This document shows, in pieces, positions 1 through 7,491 of a stretch of DNA of 26,848 nucleotides (positions within the stretch are counted from its first letter, which is position 1; every line of letters starts with the position of its first letter). The stretch is from Sphingomonas sanxanigenens (GTDB lineage Bacteria; Pseudomonadota; Alphaproteobacteria; Sphingomonadales; Sphingomonadaceae). The notes beneath the pieces are model-generated. The model was not told the DNA's origin. It made no database searches and worked only from the letters and a program-made list of their open reading frames with translations. The position numbers and the translations under genes were made by a program. Location of the stretch: positions 1 to 26,848 of the forward strand of contig QFNN01000034.1 of assembly GCA_003240855.1 (NCBI GenBank), given 5' to 3'.

Positions 1-170
<170 letters not shown>

Positions 171-280
171 AGTTCCACCATCAACGACAGCACTGGGTGC
201 TGCCGTCGACGGTATGGATATCAATCGCAGCCCGATACATCGATTTTAGAACGAAACCGCATCTGCGCGCCGGCTCCATA

Positions 281-396
281 GCTTGGTGGCCATAGCGTCT
301 GTGACCCACCCGATCCCATCCCGAACTCGGCCGTGAAACCAGACAGCGCCGATGGTACTATCGCTTAAGCGATGGAAGAGTAGGTCGTCGCCAGGC
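281..396 (+). rRNA. rrf: 5S rRNA
   Basis: This is a full-length 5S rRNA of about 116 nt. It contains the conserved CCGATCCCATCCCGAACTCG block at 310-329 and the later GATGGTACTAT and GAGTAGGTCGTCGCCAGG segments. The 5' end (GCTTGGTGGC) pairs with the 3' end (GTCGCCAGGC) to form helix I, which sets the boundaries to within one or two bases. It lies between 23S and tRNA-fMet, as in many alphaproteobacterial rRNA operons. Confidence 0.95.
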
Positions 397-477
397 TTTG
401 AAGCCGGCGCGGAGGCGCGGATTTCGTTATATGAACCCATTCACATGTTGCTTCACCTCGTGTGGAGTCAAGGCTGA

Positions 478-554
<77 letters not shown>

Positions 555-559
555 GTTTT

Positions 560-597
560 CAGAAGGGTGCCCCGGCTTTTGTCGGGGCGCCCTTCTG
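560..597 (+). terminator. rRNA/tRNA operon terminator hairpin
   Basis: Six bases after the tRNA CCA end, an almost perfect stem of about 15 bp (AGAAGGGTGCCCCG with CGGGGCGCCCTTCT, one T:G pair) closes over a short T-rich loop. No run of T follows, so it may be a strong hairpin terminator without a U-tract, or an RNA-processing and stability structure. It separates the rRNA operon from the next gene. Confidence 0.75.
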
Positions 598-628
598 CTA
601 TGCGCCGGAGATCGGCGCAAAAACCGGG

Positions 629-1462
629 ATGAAAATGATGACCAAGCCACCGATCGGGCCGAACACCCGGCTCTGCATGTCGCTGGCCGCGCGTCCCGGC
701 AGCTTCGGCTCGCGCTTCCACAACCGGCTTTACGAACTGCTCGGGCTCGATTTCGTCTACAAGGCCTTCACGACGGCAGATTTGCCCGCTGCGATAGGGG
801 GCGTTCGCGCGCTTGGCGTCCGGGGCTGCGCGATTTCGATGCCCTTCAAAGAGGCCGTGATTCCCCTGCTCGACGGATTGGCCGGATCCGTGGCCGCGAT
901 CCACAGCGTCAACACGATCGTCAACGACGATGGGCGCCTCACCGGTTACAATACCGACTATAGCGCGATAGCCGCGCTGCTCGATCAGGCCGATGCCGAT
1001 CCCGCCGCGGCTTTCATCCTCCATGGCTCGGGCGGCATGGCCAAGGCCGTCGCGGCCGCCCTGCGCGATCGCGGCCATCGGACCGGCGCGATTGTGGCGC
1101 GAAATGAAGCGGCGGCGCGCGCGCTCGCCGAGCATTACGGTTTCGGCTCGGCGCCCGCTGTTGGCGCTCTCCCTCCCGCTGCGCTTATCATTAACGCGAC
1201 GCCCATCGGTATGGCCGGTCCCGACGCCGATCGCCTCGCTTTTCCGGAACGTGCAGTGGCGATCGCGGACACTGTTTTCGACGTTGTCGCGTTGCCTGTC
1301 GAAACACCCCTGATGCGCCTCGCCGCCACGCTCGGTCGCAAGCGCATTTCAGGCGCGCAGGTTGCGACGCTTCAGGCGCTGGAACAGTTCGTCCTCTATA
1401 CGGGCATTCGCCCCGCGCCAGACCAAGTCGTCGACGCGGAAGCATTTGCTCGCGCCGGCTAG
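629..1462 (+). CDS. shikimate dehydrogenase-like protein (AroE-like, SDH-L type)
   Basis: The 277-residue protein belongs to the shikimate/quinate dehydrogenase superfamily, which uses NAD(P)H to reduce 3-dehydroshikimate-like substrates. It closely resembles the Haemophilus HI0607 (SDH-L) type: LCMSLAARPGSFGSRFHN near the N-terminus replaces the usual AroE substrate motif, followed by GCAISMPFKE (catalytic Lys), VNTIVN and YNTDY (catalytic Asp). The nucleotide-binding domain starts at HGSGGMAKAV, and the C-terminal helix has SGAQVATLQALEQF. The start is uncertain: ATG occurs at 629, 635 and 638 with no strong ribosome binding site. Open reading upstream of 629 runs through the tRNA and is not coding. 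No other shikimate-pathway gene lies nearby, so it may not be the main biosynthetic AroE. In vivo substrate is unknown. Confidence 0.9.
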   Translation: MKMMTKPPIGPNTRLCMSLAARPGSFGSRFHNRLYELLGLDFVYKAFTTADLPAAIGGVRALGVRGCAISMPFKEAVIPLLDGLAGSVAAIHSVNTIVNDDGRLTGYNTDYSAIAALLDQADADPAAAFILHGSGGMAKAVAAALRDRGHRTGAIVARNEAAARALAEHYGFGSAPAVGALPPAALIINATPIGMAGPDADRLAFPERAVAIADTVFDVVALPVETPLMRLAATLGRKRISGAQVATLQALEQFVLYTGIRPAPDQVVDAEAFARAG

Positions 1463-1869
1463 CGGGCGAGGCGCTGTCCTACAGCCATCGGACGATGCTA
1501 GATTGCCGCCAGGCGCTGGCCGCCTGGCCGTTGACATCGCCCGACTCTGGAAGTTGAGAAAGCGGCTCCAGCCTCTCAACTTTGTCAACTTTCAGGAGCA
1601 AGAAACGCGATTTTCAGCCATTCCCTACAGCCACCATCGTCACGCTGCGCGCCTCAGCCTTTGCTTCGCCGCCCGTGCAAACTGTCGCTCGGGTAGATCG
1701 TGAGGCCGGTCCAGATGAGCGCGAAGCAGACCGATCTGGCCGGGCGAAGCCGCGCGCAGGAGATGGAAGAAAAGCGACAGGAAGCCCCGGATCAGGAAAA
1801 CCGTCAGCCGCTGCGCCAGCCCGCGCCGATGCCGGTTCGCCTTCGGAAGGGCCGACGGATCCGCTTCGC
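1463..1869. other. gap without a convincing gene
   Basis: About 400 nt lie between the AroE-like gene and the end of the reverse-strand membrane gene. The first part holds two hairpins (see 1509-1582). The second part is covered on the reverse strand by an open frame (1640-1930, GTG start) that overlaps the upstream small membrane gene by 61 nt. It encodes a basic, partly hydrophobic product (segment RLTVFLIRGFLSLFFHLL) with GC-rich third positions. It could be a translationally coupled small gene, but I recognise no family. The long forward frames across this region are antisense to better candidates. Confidence 0.4.
1509..1582 (+). terminator. two hairpins downstream of the AroE-like gene
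   Basis: Two perfect inverted repeats follow the stop codon at 1462. CCAGGCG/CGCCTGG (1509-1527) has a 5-nt loop, and AAGTTGAGA/TCTCAACTT (1551-1582) has a 14-nt loop. The second is followed by a partial repeat of TCAACTTT rather than a pure T run. They probably end transcription of the AroE-like gene, but the assignment rests on structure and position only. Confidence 0.4.
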
Positions 1870-2091
1870 TCAGAAGATGCCGGCGCCCAGCCACAGCCGG
1901 ACGACGCAGATGAGAAAGACGATCAGGCACAGGTTGCGCCCTGTGTCGCTGCGCGAAAGCGCGCCGATGCCGATGCCGATCATTGCGATGGGCAGAATGA
2001 TCCAGTTCGCCGCGCCCAGAAAAGGGATCGAAGCCGGCAGCGCCAGGAGCAGTGCGACGATGCCGATCAGAATCGAAAGCAGATTGAACAT
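1870..2091 (-). CDS. small hydrophobic membrane protein
   Basis: This 73-residue protein is mostly hydrophobic. Two membrane segments (about residues 3-21 and 28-45) are followed by a short polar stretch (SRSDTGRN) and a third hydrophobic segment. I do not recognise a named family. It lies 46 nt downstream of the SOUL-family gene on the same strand, so the two are probably co-transcribed. No clear ribosome binding site precedes the ATG at 2091. Its membrane location is a direct inference from composition; its role is unknown. Confidence 0.65.
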   Translation of the reverse strand: MFNLLSILIGIVALLLALPASIPFLGAANWIILPIAMIGIGIGALSRSDTGRNLCLIVFLICVVRLWLGAGIF

Positions 2092-2137
2092 GGCAGGCGC
2101 GATATCGGGAAGATCGGCGCGCCGCGCAAGATGCGCC

Positions 2138-2728
2138 TCAGCCTACCTCGATCAGTATTTCATTGTGCCGCAGCGGCCCCGGCACGGCGGGCGAACTATA
2201 ATAGGCATGTTCGGCGGGCCCGATCGCGCGCAAGCCCTTCTGTTCGATCCAGCGGCGCAGCGCTTTTTCCTTCCGCGCGAACAGGCGGCTGTCTGCGCGC
2301 CCCGAAAAACGGATCGCAGCCACGCGGCGCGCGGGCGCTTCCGAAAGCCGGATGTCGGCGGGCGGCGTCGGCAGCGTGGCGAAGCTCCATCGCCCGGGCA
2401 TATAGAGGCGCGTCAGCCAGCGCTGGTCGCCGTCGGCGATTGCGATGACCGGCGTGGTCATCGCGATTTCCTCGCCCCCGCGAGACCGGGCGGTCAGATA
2501 GTCGCCCAGCGTTCCAAGCCCGTCGGCCAGCGCTTCGGATCGGCGGCCGCGCTGCGTGGTCTCGGCGACCAGAAGCGCCGGATAGGCGCGGAGCGAATAG
2601 GCTTCATCTTCCACGATGGTGCGATAATTGGGGCGCTCTGTCGACCGTTCGCGCAGATACCAGGCGCCGACTGCCGCCGCCGCCGCGACGCCCAGACCGC
2701 CCAGAACCCATTTCGCATCGATCCGCAT
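2138..2728 (-). CDS. SOUL-family haem-binding protein, membrane-anchored
   Basis: The 196-residue protein carries one N-terminal membrane segment (about residues 8-24), then a SOUL/HBP domain. Family marks are PNYRTIVEDEAYSLRAYP at the start of the domain, EEIAMTTPVIA (the family usually has KIAMTAPV) and the C-terminal NEILIEV preceded by YYSSPAVPGPL. Family members bind haem or related tetrapyrroles, but bacterial roles are poorly defined. The ATG at 2728 is preceded by GGGAGG about 9 nt upstream. The gene is divergent from the lipoprotein at 2868, with an intergenic space of about 140 nt. The anchor suggests the domain sits on the periplasmic side; this is inferred. Confidence 0.88.
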   Translation of the reverse strand: MRIDAKWVLGGLGVAAAAAVGAWYLRERSTERPNYRTIVEDEAYSLRAYPALLVAETTQRGRRSEALADGLGTLGDYLTARSRGGEEIAMTTPVIAIADGDQRWLTRLYMPGRWSFATLPTPPADIRLSEAPARRVAAIRFSGRADSRLFARKEKALRRWIEQKGLRAIGPAEHAYYSSPAVPGPLRHNEILIEVG

Positions 2729-2867
2729 AATCGCCGGCCTCCCTTCGCCGGTCCGCCATGTTGGCCGCGCCGGCGCGTGTCAATTCGGGATTGGGTGCGC
2801 CAAAGATGGACAAGGCATGTTTCACCAAATTACGTCATAGAGATGCGTGATGGACAAGGATGCGCCG

Positions 2868-3599
2868 ATGCACCGCCCCCACCCTTTTTCAGCGCTGGCG
2901 CTGCTCCTGGCTTTGGTTGCCTGCCAGCAGGGCAAACAGGCGCCCCTGAATCCTGATGAAGAGAATCTGACGGCGTCGAATGCGACCGATCCGGCGCTCG
3001 CTGCGGCGCTCGAGGATCAGATCATGGTCGATCCTCAACTCGTCGGCCAGTCGAACCGCACATCGGTAAAGCCCGGCGCGCAGCCTTTGCGCGGCGCGGT
3101 TCCGTCGCCGGGCGGCGGCGGGCCGGGCAAGGTTGAGCCGGGGGCGATGCTGGCAGGCAAGGCGATGAAGGCTCCACCGCCCGCGCATACCGGCCCGGCC
3201 GCTCCTCCGATGACGATCGGCCAGCGCGCGGCCTTGCAGGCGCGCCGGTCGCACGGCAATTGCGATCCCAAGGTCGCCTATGGCGCGGGTTGGGCCACGC
3301 GCCTGCCGGTCGAGTTTCCCATTTTTCCGCGCGGAGAATTGCTTGAGGCCGCAGGCAGCGACAGCGCCGGCTGCGCGCTCCGCGTCGTCAGCTTCACCAC
3401 CGATGCGCCGGTGCCCGACGTCGTCGACTATTATTACACGCGCGCGCGCCGCGCCGGCTTCGACGCCGAACGCGTGCGAGAGGGCAATGCGGATATTCTC
3501 GCCGGCACGCGCGGCGACGACGCTTATTACATCATTCTCAATGCGCGGCAGGGCGGCGGCAGCGATGTCGATCTGGTCGTCAATAATGGCAAGCGCTGA
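2868..3599 (+). CDS. lipoprotein of unknown function
   Basis: With the start at 2868 the protein has 243 residues and a lipoprotein signal peptide: a short basic N-terminus, then ALALLLALVACQQG with the lipobox Cys at residue 19. AAGGA lies 7 nt before this ATG, which favours it over the in-frame GTG 2847 and ATG 2850. The middle is low-complexity, rich in Pro, Gly and Ala (about residues 70-120). The C-terminal half looks folded (about residues 130-243, with VVDYYYTRARRAGFDAE and a final VDLVVNNGKR). It may be envelope-attached through the lipid. I recognise no named domain. Confidence 0.8.
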   Translation: MHRPHPFSALALLLALVACQQGKQAPLNPDEENLTASNATDPALAAALEDQIMVDPQLVGQSNRTSVKPGAQPLRGAVPSPGGGGPGKVEPGAMLAGKAMKAPPPAHTGPAAPPMTIGQRAALQARRSHGNCDPKVAYGAGWATRLPVEFPIFPRGELLEAAGSDSAGCALRVVSFTTDAPVPDVVDYYYTRARRAGFDAERVREGNADILAGTRGDDAYYIILNARQGGGSDVDLVVNNGKR

Positions 3600-3654
3600 C
3601 ATGTCGGCACTCGCCGCGTGACAGCGGGGCGCGCCTGCCGCTAAAGCCCGCAAC

Positions 3655-4032
3655 ATGCCTGCAACTCTTCTTGTAATGATCGGTGGCGCGATCGGCGCGC
3701 TATGCCGTTACTGGCTCGGCAAGTTCTCGTTCCTGCTGTTCGGCATGTCCTGGCCATGGGGCACGCTCGCCGCCAATCTGATTGGCGGGTTGGCGATGGG
3801 GCTGCTCGCGGGGATTCTCGGCCGGTTGGCGATGGGCGGGGAAGTGTGGCGGCTTTTCGTCGGCGTCGGCATCTTGGGGGGCTTCACCACCTTTTCCTCC
3901 TTCAGCCTCGAAACCGCGATGATGATCGAGCGTGGGGCATTGCTCAGCGCGGGCGCTTATGTCGGAGCGTCGGTGGTCGGCGCGATCGGCGCGCTGTTCG
4001 TCGGTTTGATGATTGCGAGGGTGGTGGCATGA
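3655..4032 (+). CDS. crcB: fluoride channel CrcB/FluC
   Basis: The 125-residue, four-helix membrane protein matches the Fluc/CrcB family, which exports fluoride as a dual-topology homodimer. Visible marks are GGAIGALCRYW at residues 10-20, WGTLAANLIGG with pore Asn41, and the helix-break and Phe-box segment GILGGFTTFSSFS at 72-84. Length is typical. No fluoride riboswitch is recognisable in the 55 nt upstream, and no ribosome binding site is strong. The stop overlaps the start of rluC by 4 nt (ATGA), beginning a run of coupled genes that ends with ATP12. Confidence 0.93.
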   Translation: MPATLLVMIGGAIGALCRYWLGKFSFLLFGMSWPWGTLAANLIGGLAMGLLAGILGRLAMGGEVWRLFVGVGILGGFTTFSSFSLETAMMIERGALLSAGAYVGASVVGAIGALFVGLMIARVVA

Positions 4033-5114
4033 GCGAAGTCCGTCAGTTCACCGTCGAGCCCGACGACGACGGTATCCGGCTCGATCGCTGGTTCAAGCGG
4101 CATATGCCTGATATTTCCTTCGCTACCGTGTCGCGCTGGGCGCGGACCGGGCAACTGCGCATCGATGGCAAGCGCGCAACGCCCGGCGATCGGGTCGAAG
4201 CGGGGCAGGTGTTGCGCGTTCCGCCGAACGAGCCAAAGCCGGAGGCCAAGGCCCGGCCGAAGCGGGAGCGCGCCCCGCTGAGCGAGGATCAGATCAGCTT
4301 CGCGCAGGATATGGTGATCCATCGCGATCCGCAGGCGATCGTCATCAACAAGCCACCCGGCCTTGCGACGCAGGGTGGAACCAAAACCGTGGAGCATGTC
4401 GACGGCCTGCTCGATGCGTTGACCTTCGAGCGCGAGGATCGGCCCAAACTCGTTCACAGGCTCGACAAGGACACGTCGGGCGCACTGCTGCTGGCGCGGA
4501 CTTCGCGCGCCGCCGCATTCTTCTCGAAGAGCTTTTCCAGCCGCACGGCCCGCAAGGTCTATTGGGCGCTGATCGCCGGCGTCCCTTCCATCGAGGAGGG
4601 GATGATCGAGCTGCCGATCGCCAAGCAGCCCGGCACGGGCGGCGAGAAGATGCACGTCGACATGGAGGAAGGCAGCCCGGCGCGCACGCGTTACCGCGTC
4701 GTCGAGCGCGCGGGCAATCGCGCTGCATGGGTCGAGCTTCAACCGCTCACCGGCCGCACCCACCAGCTCCGCGTCCATTTGGCGGCGATCGGCCATCCGA
4801 TCGTCGGCGACGGCAAATATGGCGGGCAGGATGCTTTCCTCACCGGCGGGATCAGCCGCAAGATGCACTTGCATGCGCGCCGTATCCGTATCGATCATCC
4901 CGATGGCGGGCGGATCGACGTGATCGCCGAACTGCCCCAGCATTTCGCCGAAAGCATGGCGCATCTCGGCTTCGACCCTGCAGAGGGCGATCTGCCGCTC
5001 GACGAGGTGAAGTTCGCTGAAACGAGCGAAGGCAAACGCCGCAAGGCTGCGGCCATCGCCAAGGACAAACGTCGCGAGCGCAAGGGCGAACGACGCGGCC
5101 GGGGGCGCGCGTGA
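4029..5114 (+). CDS. rluC: 23S rRNA pseudouridine synthase, RluC/RluD type
   Basis: The 361-residue protein converts specific uridines in large-subunit rRNA to pseudouridine. An S4 RNA-binding domain covers roughly residues 15-65 (IRLDRWFKRHMPD...VSRWARTGQLRIDGKRA). The catalytic domain follows, with HRLDKDTSG containing catalytic Asp146 and LQPLTGRTHQLRVHLAAIGH. The last 30 residues are a highly basic Lys/Arg tail that probably adds RNA contact. The ATG at 4029 overlaps the crcB stop by 4 nt, and the stop overlaps the next GTG by 4 nt. RluC fits better than RluD by overall resemblance, but the target uridines cannot be read from sequence. Confidence 0.92.
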   Translation: MSEVRQFTVEPDDDGIRLDRWFKRHMPDISFATVSRWARTGQLRIDGKRATPGDRVEAGQVLRVPPNEPKPEAKARPKRERAPLSEDQISFAQDMVIHRDPQAIVINKPPGLATQGGTKTVEHVDGLLDALTFEREDRPKLVHRLDKDTSGALLLARTSRAAAFFSKSFSSRTARKVYWALIAGVPSIEEGMIELPIAKQPGTGGEKMHVDMEEGSPARTRYRVVERAGNRAAWVELQPLTGRTHQLRVHLAAIGHPIVGDGKYGGQDAFLTGGISRKMHLHARRIRIDHPDGGRIDVIAELPQHFAESMAHLGFDPAEGDLPLDEVKFAETSEGKRRKAAAIAKDKRRERKGERRGRGRA

Positions 5115-5770
5115 ACCATCTCGCGCTTTTCGACTGTGACGGCACGTTGGTCGACAGCCAGGCCAATATCTGCCTGGCGATGGAAGCCACCTTCGACGCC
5201 GCAGGGCTCGCCGCGCCCGATCGCCACGCGACGCGCCGTGTCGTCGGCCTGAGCCTGGTAGAGGCCATGCGTGCGCTGCTTCCCGATGCCGATGATGCGC
5301 TCCACGTCGATCTGGCGGAGCGTTACAAGCTGGCCTTCCACAAGATGCGCGGCGACGGGCTGGTGCATGAGCCCTTGTTCGACGGCATTGCCGAGGCGCT
5401 AACAGCGCTGGCCGACAAGGGCTGGCTGCTGGGCGTTGCGACGGGCAAATCCGATCGCGGGCTTGCGCTGTGCCTTGAGCGGCACGGGCTGCTCGGCGCG
5501 TTCGTCACGCTCCAGACCGCCGACCGGCACCCCTCCAAGCCGCACCCGTCTATGGCTGAGCTGGCTATGGCGGAGGCGGGCGCTGCGCCCGAGACGACGG
5601 CGATGATCGGCGACACCAGCTTCGACATGATGATGGCCAGGGCGGCGGGCGCGCACGCTGTGGGCGTCGATTGGGGCTATCATGATGCCGCCGAACTGAT
5701 CGGCGCGGGGGCGGGCGCGGTGCTTGCGGCGCCGGTCGATCTGCCGGCGCATCTGGAAGCGCTGCGATGA
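5111..5770 (+). CDS. HAD-superfamily phosphatase, phosphoglycolate-phosphatase-like
   Basis: This 219-residue HAD hydrolase has all four motifs: FDCDGTLVDS with nucleophile Asp8 and acid Asp10, ATGKS (motif II), Lys in PSKPHPS (motif III), and MIGDTSFDMMMA (motif IV). The helical cap after motif I is typical of the Gph/PgmB subclass. Substrate is not certain; 2-phosphoglycolate is the family's common one. The start is GTG at 5111, overlapping the rluC stop by 4 nt, and the stop overlaps the next ATG by 4 nt. It therefore looks translationally coupled to rluC; shared expression does not by itself show a shared pathway. Confidence 0.9.
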   Translation: MNHLALFDCDGTLVDSQANICLAMEATFDAAGLAAPDRHATRRVVGLSLVEAMRALLPDADDALHVDLAERYKLAFHKMRGDGLVHEPLFDGIAEALTALADKGWLLGVATGKSDRGLALCLERHGLLGAFVTLQTADRHPSKPHPSMAELAMAEAGAAPETTAMIGDTSFDMMMARAAGAHAVGVDWGYHDAAELIGAGAGAVLAAPVDLPAHLEALR

Positions 5771-5988
5771 GCGGGAACGACGACCCGGCGCGCAATCGCT
5801 TCTTCATCCTGTCGTTCCTCAGGCTCGGCGGCGCCTTCCTTGTGCTTGCCGGGATCGTGATCGCTTCCGGGCGCTATCCGTCGCTCCCCATTTTTGCCGG
5901 CTATGCGCTGATTGTGATCGGCCTCGTCGACATGACGGTGGCGCCGCAATGGCTGGCGCGGCGCTGGCGGACGCCGCCCGACGCATGA
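5767..5988 (+). CDS. small two-helix membrane protein
   Basis: This 73-residue protein has two hydrophobic segments (about residues 13-34 and 41-56), a short polar N-terminus and a basic C-terminus (LARRWRTPPDA). I recognise no family. The ATG at 5767 overlaps the phosphatase stop by 4 nt, and its TGA overlaps the ATP12 ATG in the same way. This position between two well-supported genes argues that it is translated. Being next to the F1-assembly factor makes a membrane or ATP-synthase link conceivable, but nothing in the sequence shows it. Confidence 0.75.
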   Translation: MSGNDDPARNRFFILSFLRLGGAFLVLAGIVIASGRYPSLPIFAGYALIVIGLVDMTVAPQWLARRWRTPPDA

Positions 5989-6665
5989 AGCGCTTCTGGA
6001 AAGAGGCGACGACCGATGGCCGCACGATCGCGCTCGACGGCAGGCCGGTGAGGACGCCCGGGCGCAACGAACTGGCGTTGCCTACGCCTTCATTGGCCGA
6101 GGCGATTGCGGCCGAATGGCGGATAGCCGGCGATGATGTCGATCCGCGCGCGATGCCCCTGACCGGGATCGCCAATGCGGCGATCGACATTGTCGCACCC
6201 GATCCGACTGCCTTCCTCGCGCCGCTCGCCGCCTATGCCGAGACCGATCTGCTCGCCTATCGCGCCGATGGCCCGGAGTCGCTGGTCGAAGCGCAGGCCG
6301 AGAGCTGGGATCCGCTGCTCGTATGGGCGCGGGCGCGCTACGATATCCATGTCGAGACCGTCCCGGGCATCCTCCACAAGCCGCAGCCGCCCGCCACGAT
6401 CGCGCGGCTGGGCGAAGCGCTGGCGGCCTATTCGCCTTTCCATCTCGCCGCGCTGTCGCCGCTGGTGACGATTGGCGGATCGCTGATCGCGGCGCTGGCG
6501 ATCGCCGAGGAGGCGTTCAGTGCGGACAGCATCTGGGCCGCAGTCAATCTCGACGCGCTGTGGCAGGAGGCGCGGTGGGGGGCGGACGAGCTGGCGGCGA
6601 AGGCGCGCGCCGCGCACCGCGTCGATTTCGATTCTGCGGCGCGGTTTCTGGCGCTGCTCAGCTAG
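5985..6665 (+). CDS. ATP12-family F1-ATPase assembly chaperone
   Basis: The 226-residue protein matches the ATP12 chaperone, which binds the F1 alpha subunit during assembly of ATP synthase and is found in mitochondria and alphaproteobacteria. Visible marks: MKRFWKEA at the start, the AEW...DPRAMPLTGIANAAID block at about residues 44-68, ETDLLAYRA, the Gln/Trp segment SWDPLLVWA, and the C-terminal NLDALWQEARWG. ATG 5985 overlaps the upstream stop by 4 nt. An in-frame ATG at 5949 would add 12 residues but would start inside the preceding gene, so 5985 is preferred. It is the last gene of the overlapping run from crcB. Confidence 0.92.
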   Translation: MKRFWKEATTDGRTIALDGRPVRTPGRNELALPTPSLAEAIAAEWRIAGDDVDPRAMPLTGIANAAIDIVAPDPTAFLAPLAAYAETDLLAYRADGPESLVEAQAESWDPLLVWARARYDIHVETVPGILHKPQPPATIARLGEALAAYSPFHLAALSPLVTIGGSLIAALAIAEEAFSADSIWAAVNLDALWQEARWGADELAAKARAAHRVDFDSAARFLALLS

Positions 6666-6679
6666 CTTGTCAGGCGGAA

Positions 6680-6694
6680 CACGCGTTTCGCGTG
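6680..6694. terminator. small hairpin between convergent genes
   Basis: CACGCG/CGCGTG with a TTT loop lies between the ATP12 stop and the end of gmk on the opposite strand. It is the only clear hairpin in this 52-nt convergent gap. There is no T run on either side, so a role in termination is a guess from position. Confidence 0.3.
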
Positions 6695-6717
6695 GGGTCG
6701 CGTGATGGGCGGCGCTA

Positions 6718-7410
6718 TCAGTTCTGGCTGGCGGGGTCGCGGGTCAGGCTGCGGACGAAGCCGATAAGCCCGGTCTGGCGGCTGCGCTTGTGGCGCTCGG
6801 CATCGAGGATGGTCTGGACCGCGCCGAAACATTCGTCGGCATCGTCGTTGACCAGCACATAATCATAGCCGTCCCAGTGGCCGATCTCGGTCGCGGCGCG
6901 GGCCATGCGCGCGACGATGACCTCCTCGCTGTCGGTCGCGCGGCCGCGCAGGCGGCGCTCCAGCTCCTCCATCGAGGGCGGGAAGATGAACACCCGCACC
7001 ACATCGCCCCCGGCAAGCTGGTGCAACTGCTGCGCGCCCTGCCAGTCGATGTCGAACAATACGTCGTGCCCGGCGGCGAGCATCGCCTCCACCGGCGCGC
7101 GCGGCGTGCCGTAGCGATGACCGAAAACATGCGCCCATTCGAGGAACTCGCCGTTCGACACCATATCCTTGAAGCGCGGCACATCGACGAAATGATAATC
7201 CACCCCGTCGACCTCGCCCGGGCGCATCGGCCGCGTGGTGGCGGAGACCGACATGTGGATCATGCCGTCGGCGGCGAGCAGCTTGCGCGAGATGGTCGAC
7301 TTGCCCGCCCCCGAAGGCGAGGAAACGACGAAGAGCAGCCCGCGCCGCCTGAGCTTGTGGGGGTCGGACGGTCGGGCCGGCGGCATGCCGGGCTGGAAGG
7401 GTTCGGCCAT
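6718..7410 (-). CDS. gmk: guanylate kinase
   Basis: The 230-residue enzyme phosphorylates GMP to GDP with ATP. The P-loop is SPSGAGKS at residues 31-38. The GMP-binding part has SVSATTRPMRPGEVDGVDYHF, GEFLEWAHVFGHRYGTP and DVLFDIDWQGAQQL, all diagnostic for the family. Compared with typical enzymes it has about 20 extra N-terminal residues (PFQPGMPPARPSDPHK), rich in Pro, before the first strand. The start could lie inside this extension. The gene is divergent from the DUF2585 gene. Confidence 0.95.
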   Translation of the reverse strand: MAEPFQPGMPPARPSDPHKLRRRGLLFVVSSPSGAGKSTISRKLLAADGMIHMSVSATTRPMRPGEVDGVDYHFVDVPRFKDMVSNGEFLEWAHVFGHRYGTPRAPVEAMLAAGHDVLFDIDWQGAQQLHQLAGGDVVRVFIFPPSMEELERRLRGRATDSEEVIVARMARAATEIGHWDGYDYVLVNDDADECFGAVQTILDAERHKRSRQTGLIGFVRSLTRDPASQN

Positions 7411-7491
7411 GGCCGCTAGTGACGTGCGAAGGCCGCGTCGTCAATTCTGCGGTTGGGGGGAAAGCGCAATGTCCAGGGCAGGAGGGCGCCG

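Noticed and set aside
1531..1559. Promoter from TTGACA at 1531
   Set aside because: The matching -10 position has TTGAGA rather than a TATA-like hexamer, and no forward gene follows closely.
1700..2956. Long forward open frame (418 codons)
   Set aside because: It is antisense to the SOUL-family and small membrane genes and its product has no domain features. High GC makes such frames common.
3600..3654. Fluoride riboswitch upstream of crcB
   Set aside because: The 55-nt spacer has no recognisable crcB-motif RNA pseudoknot and is too short for the known consensus.
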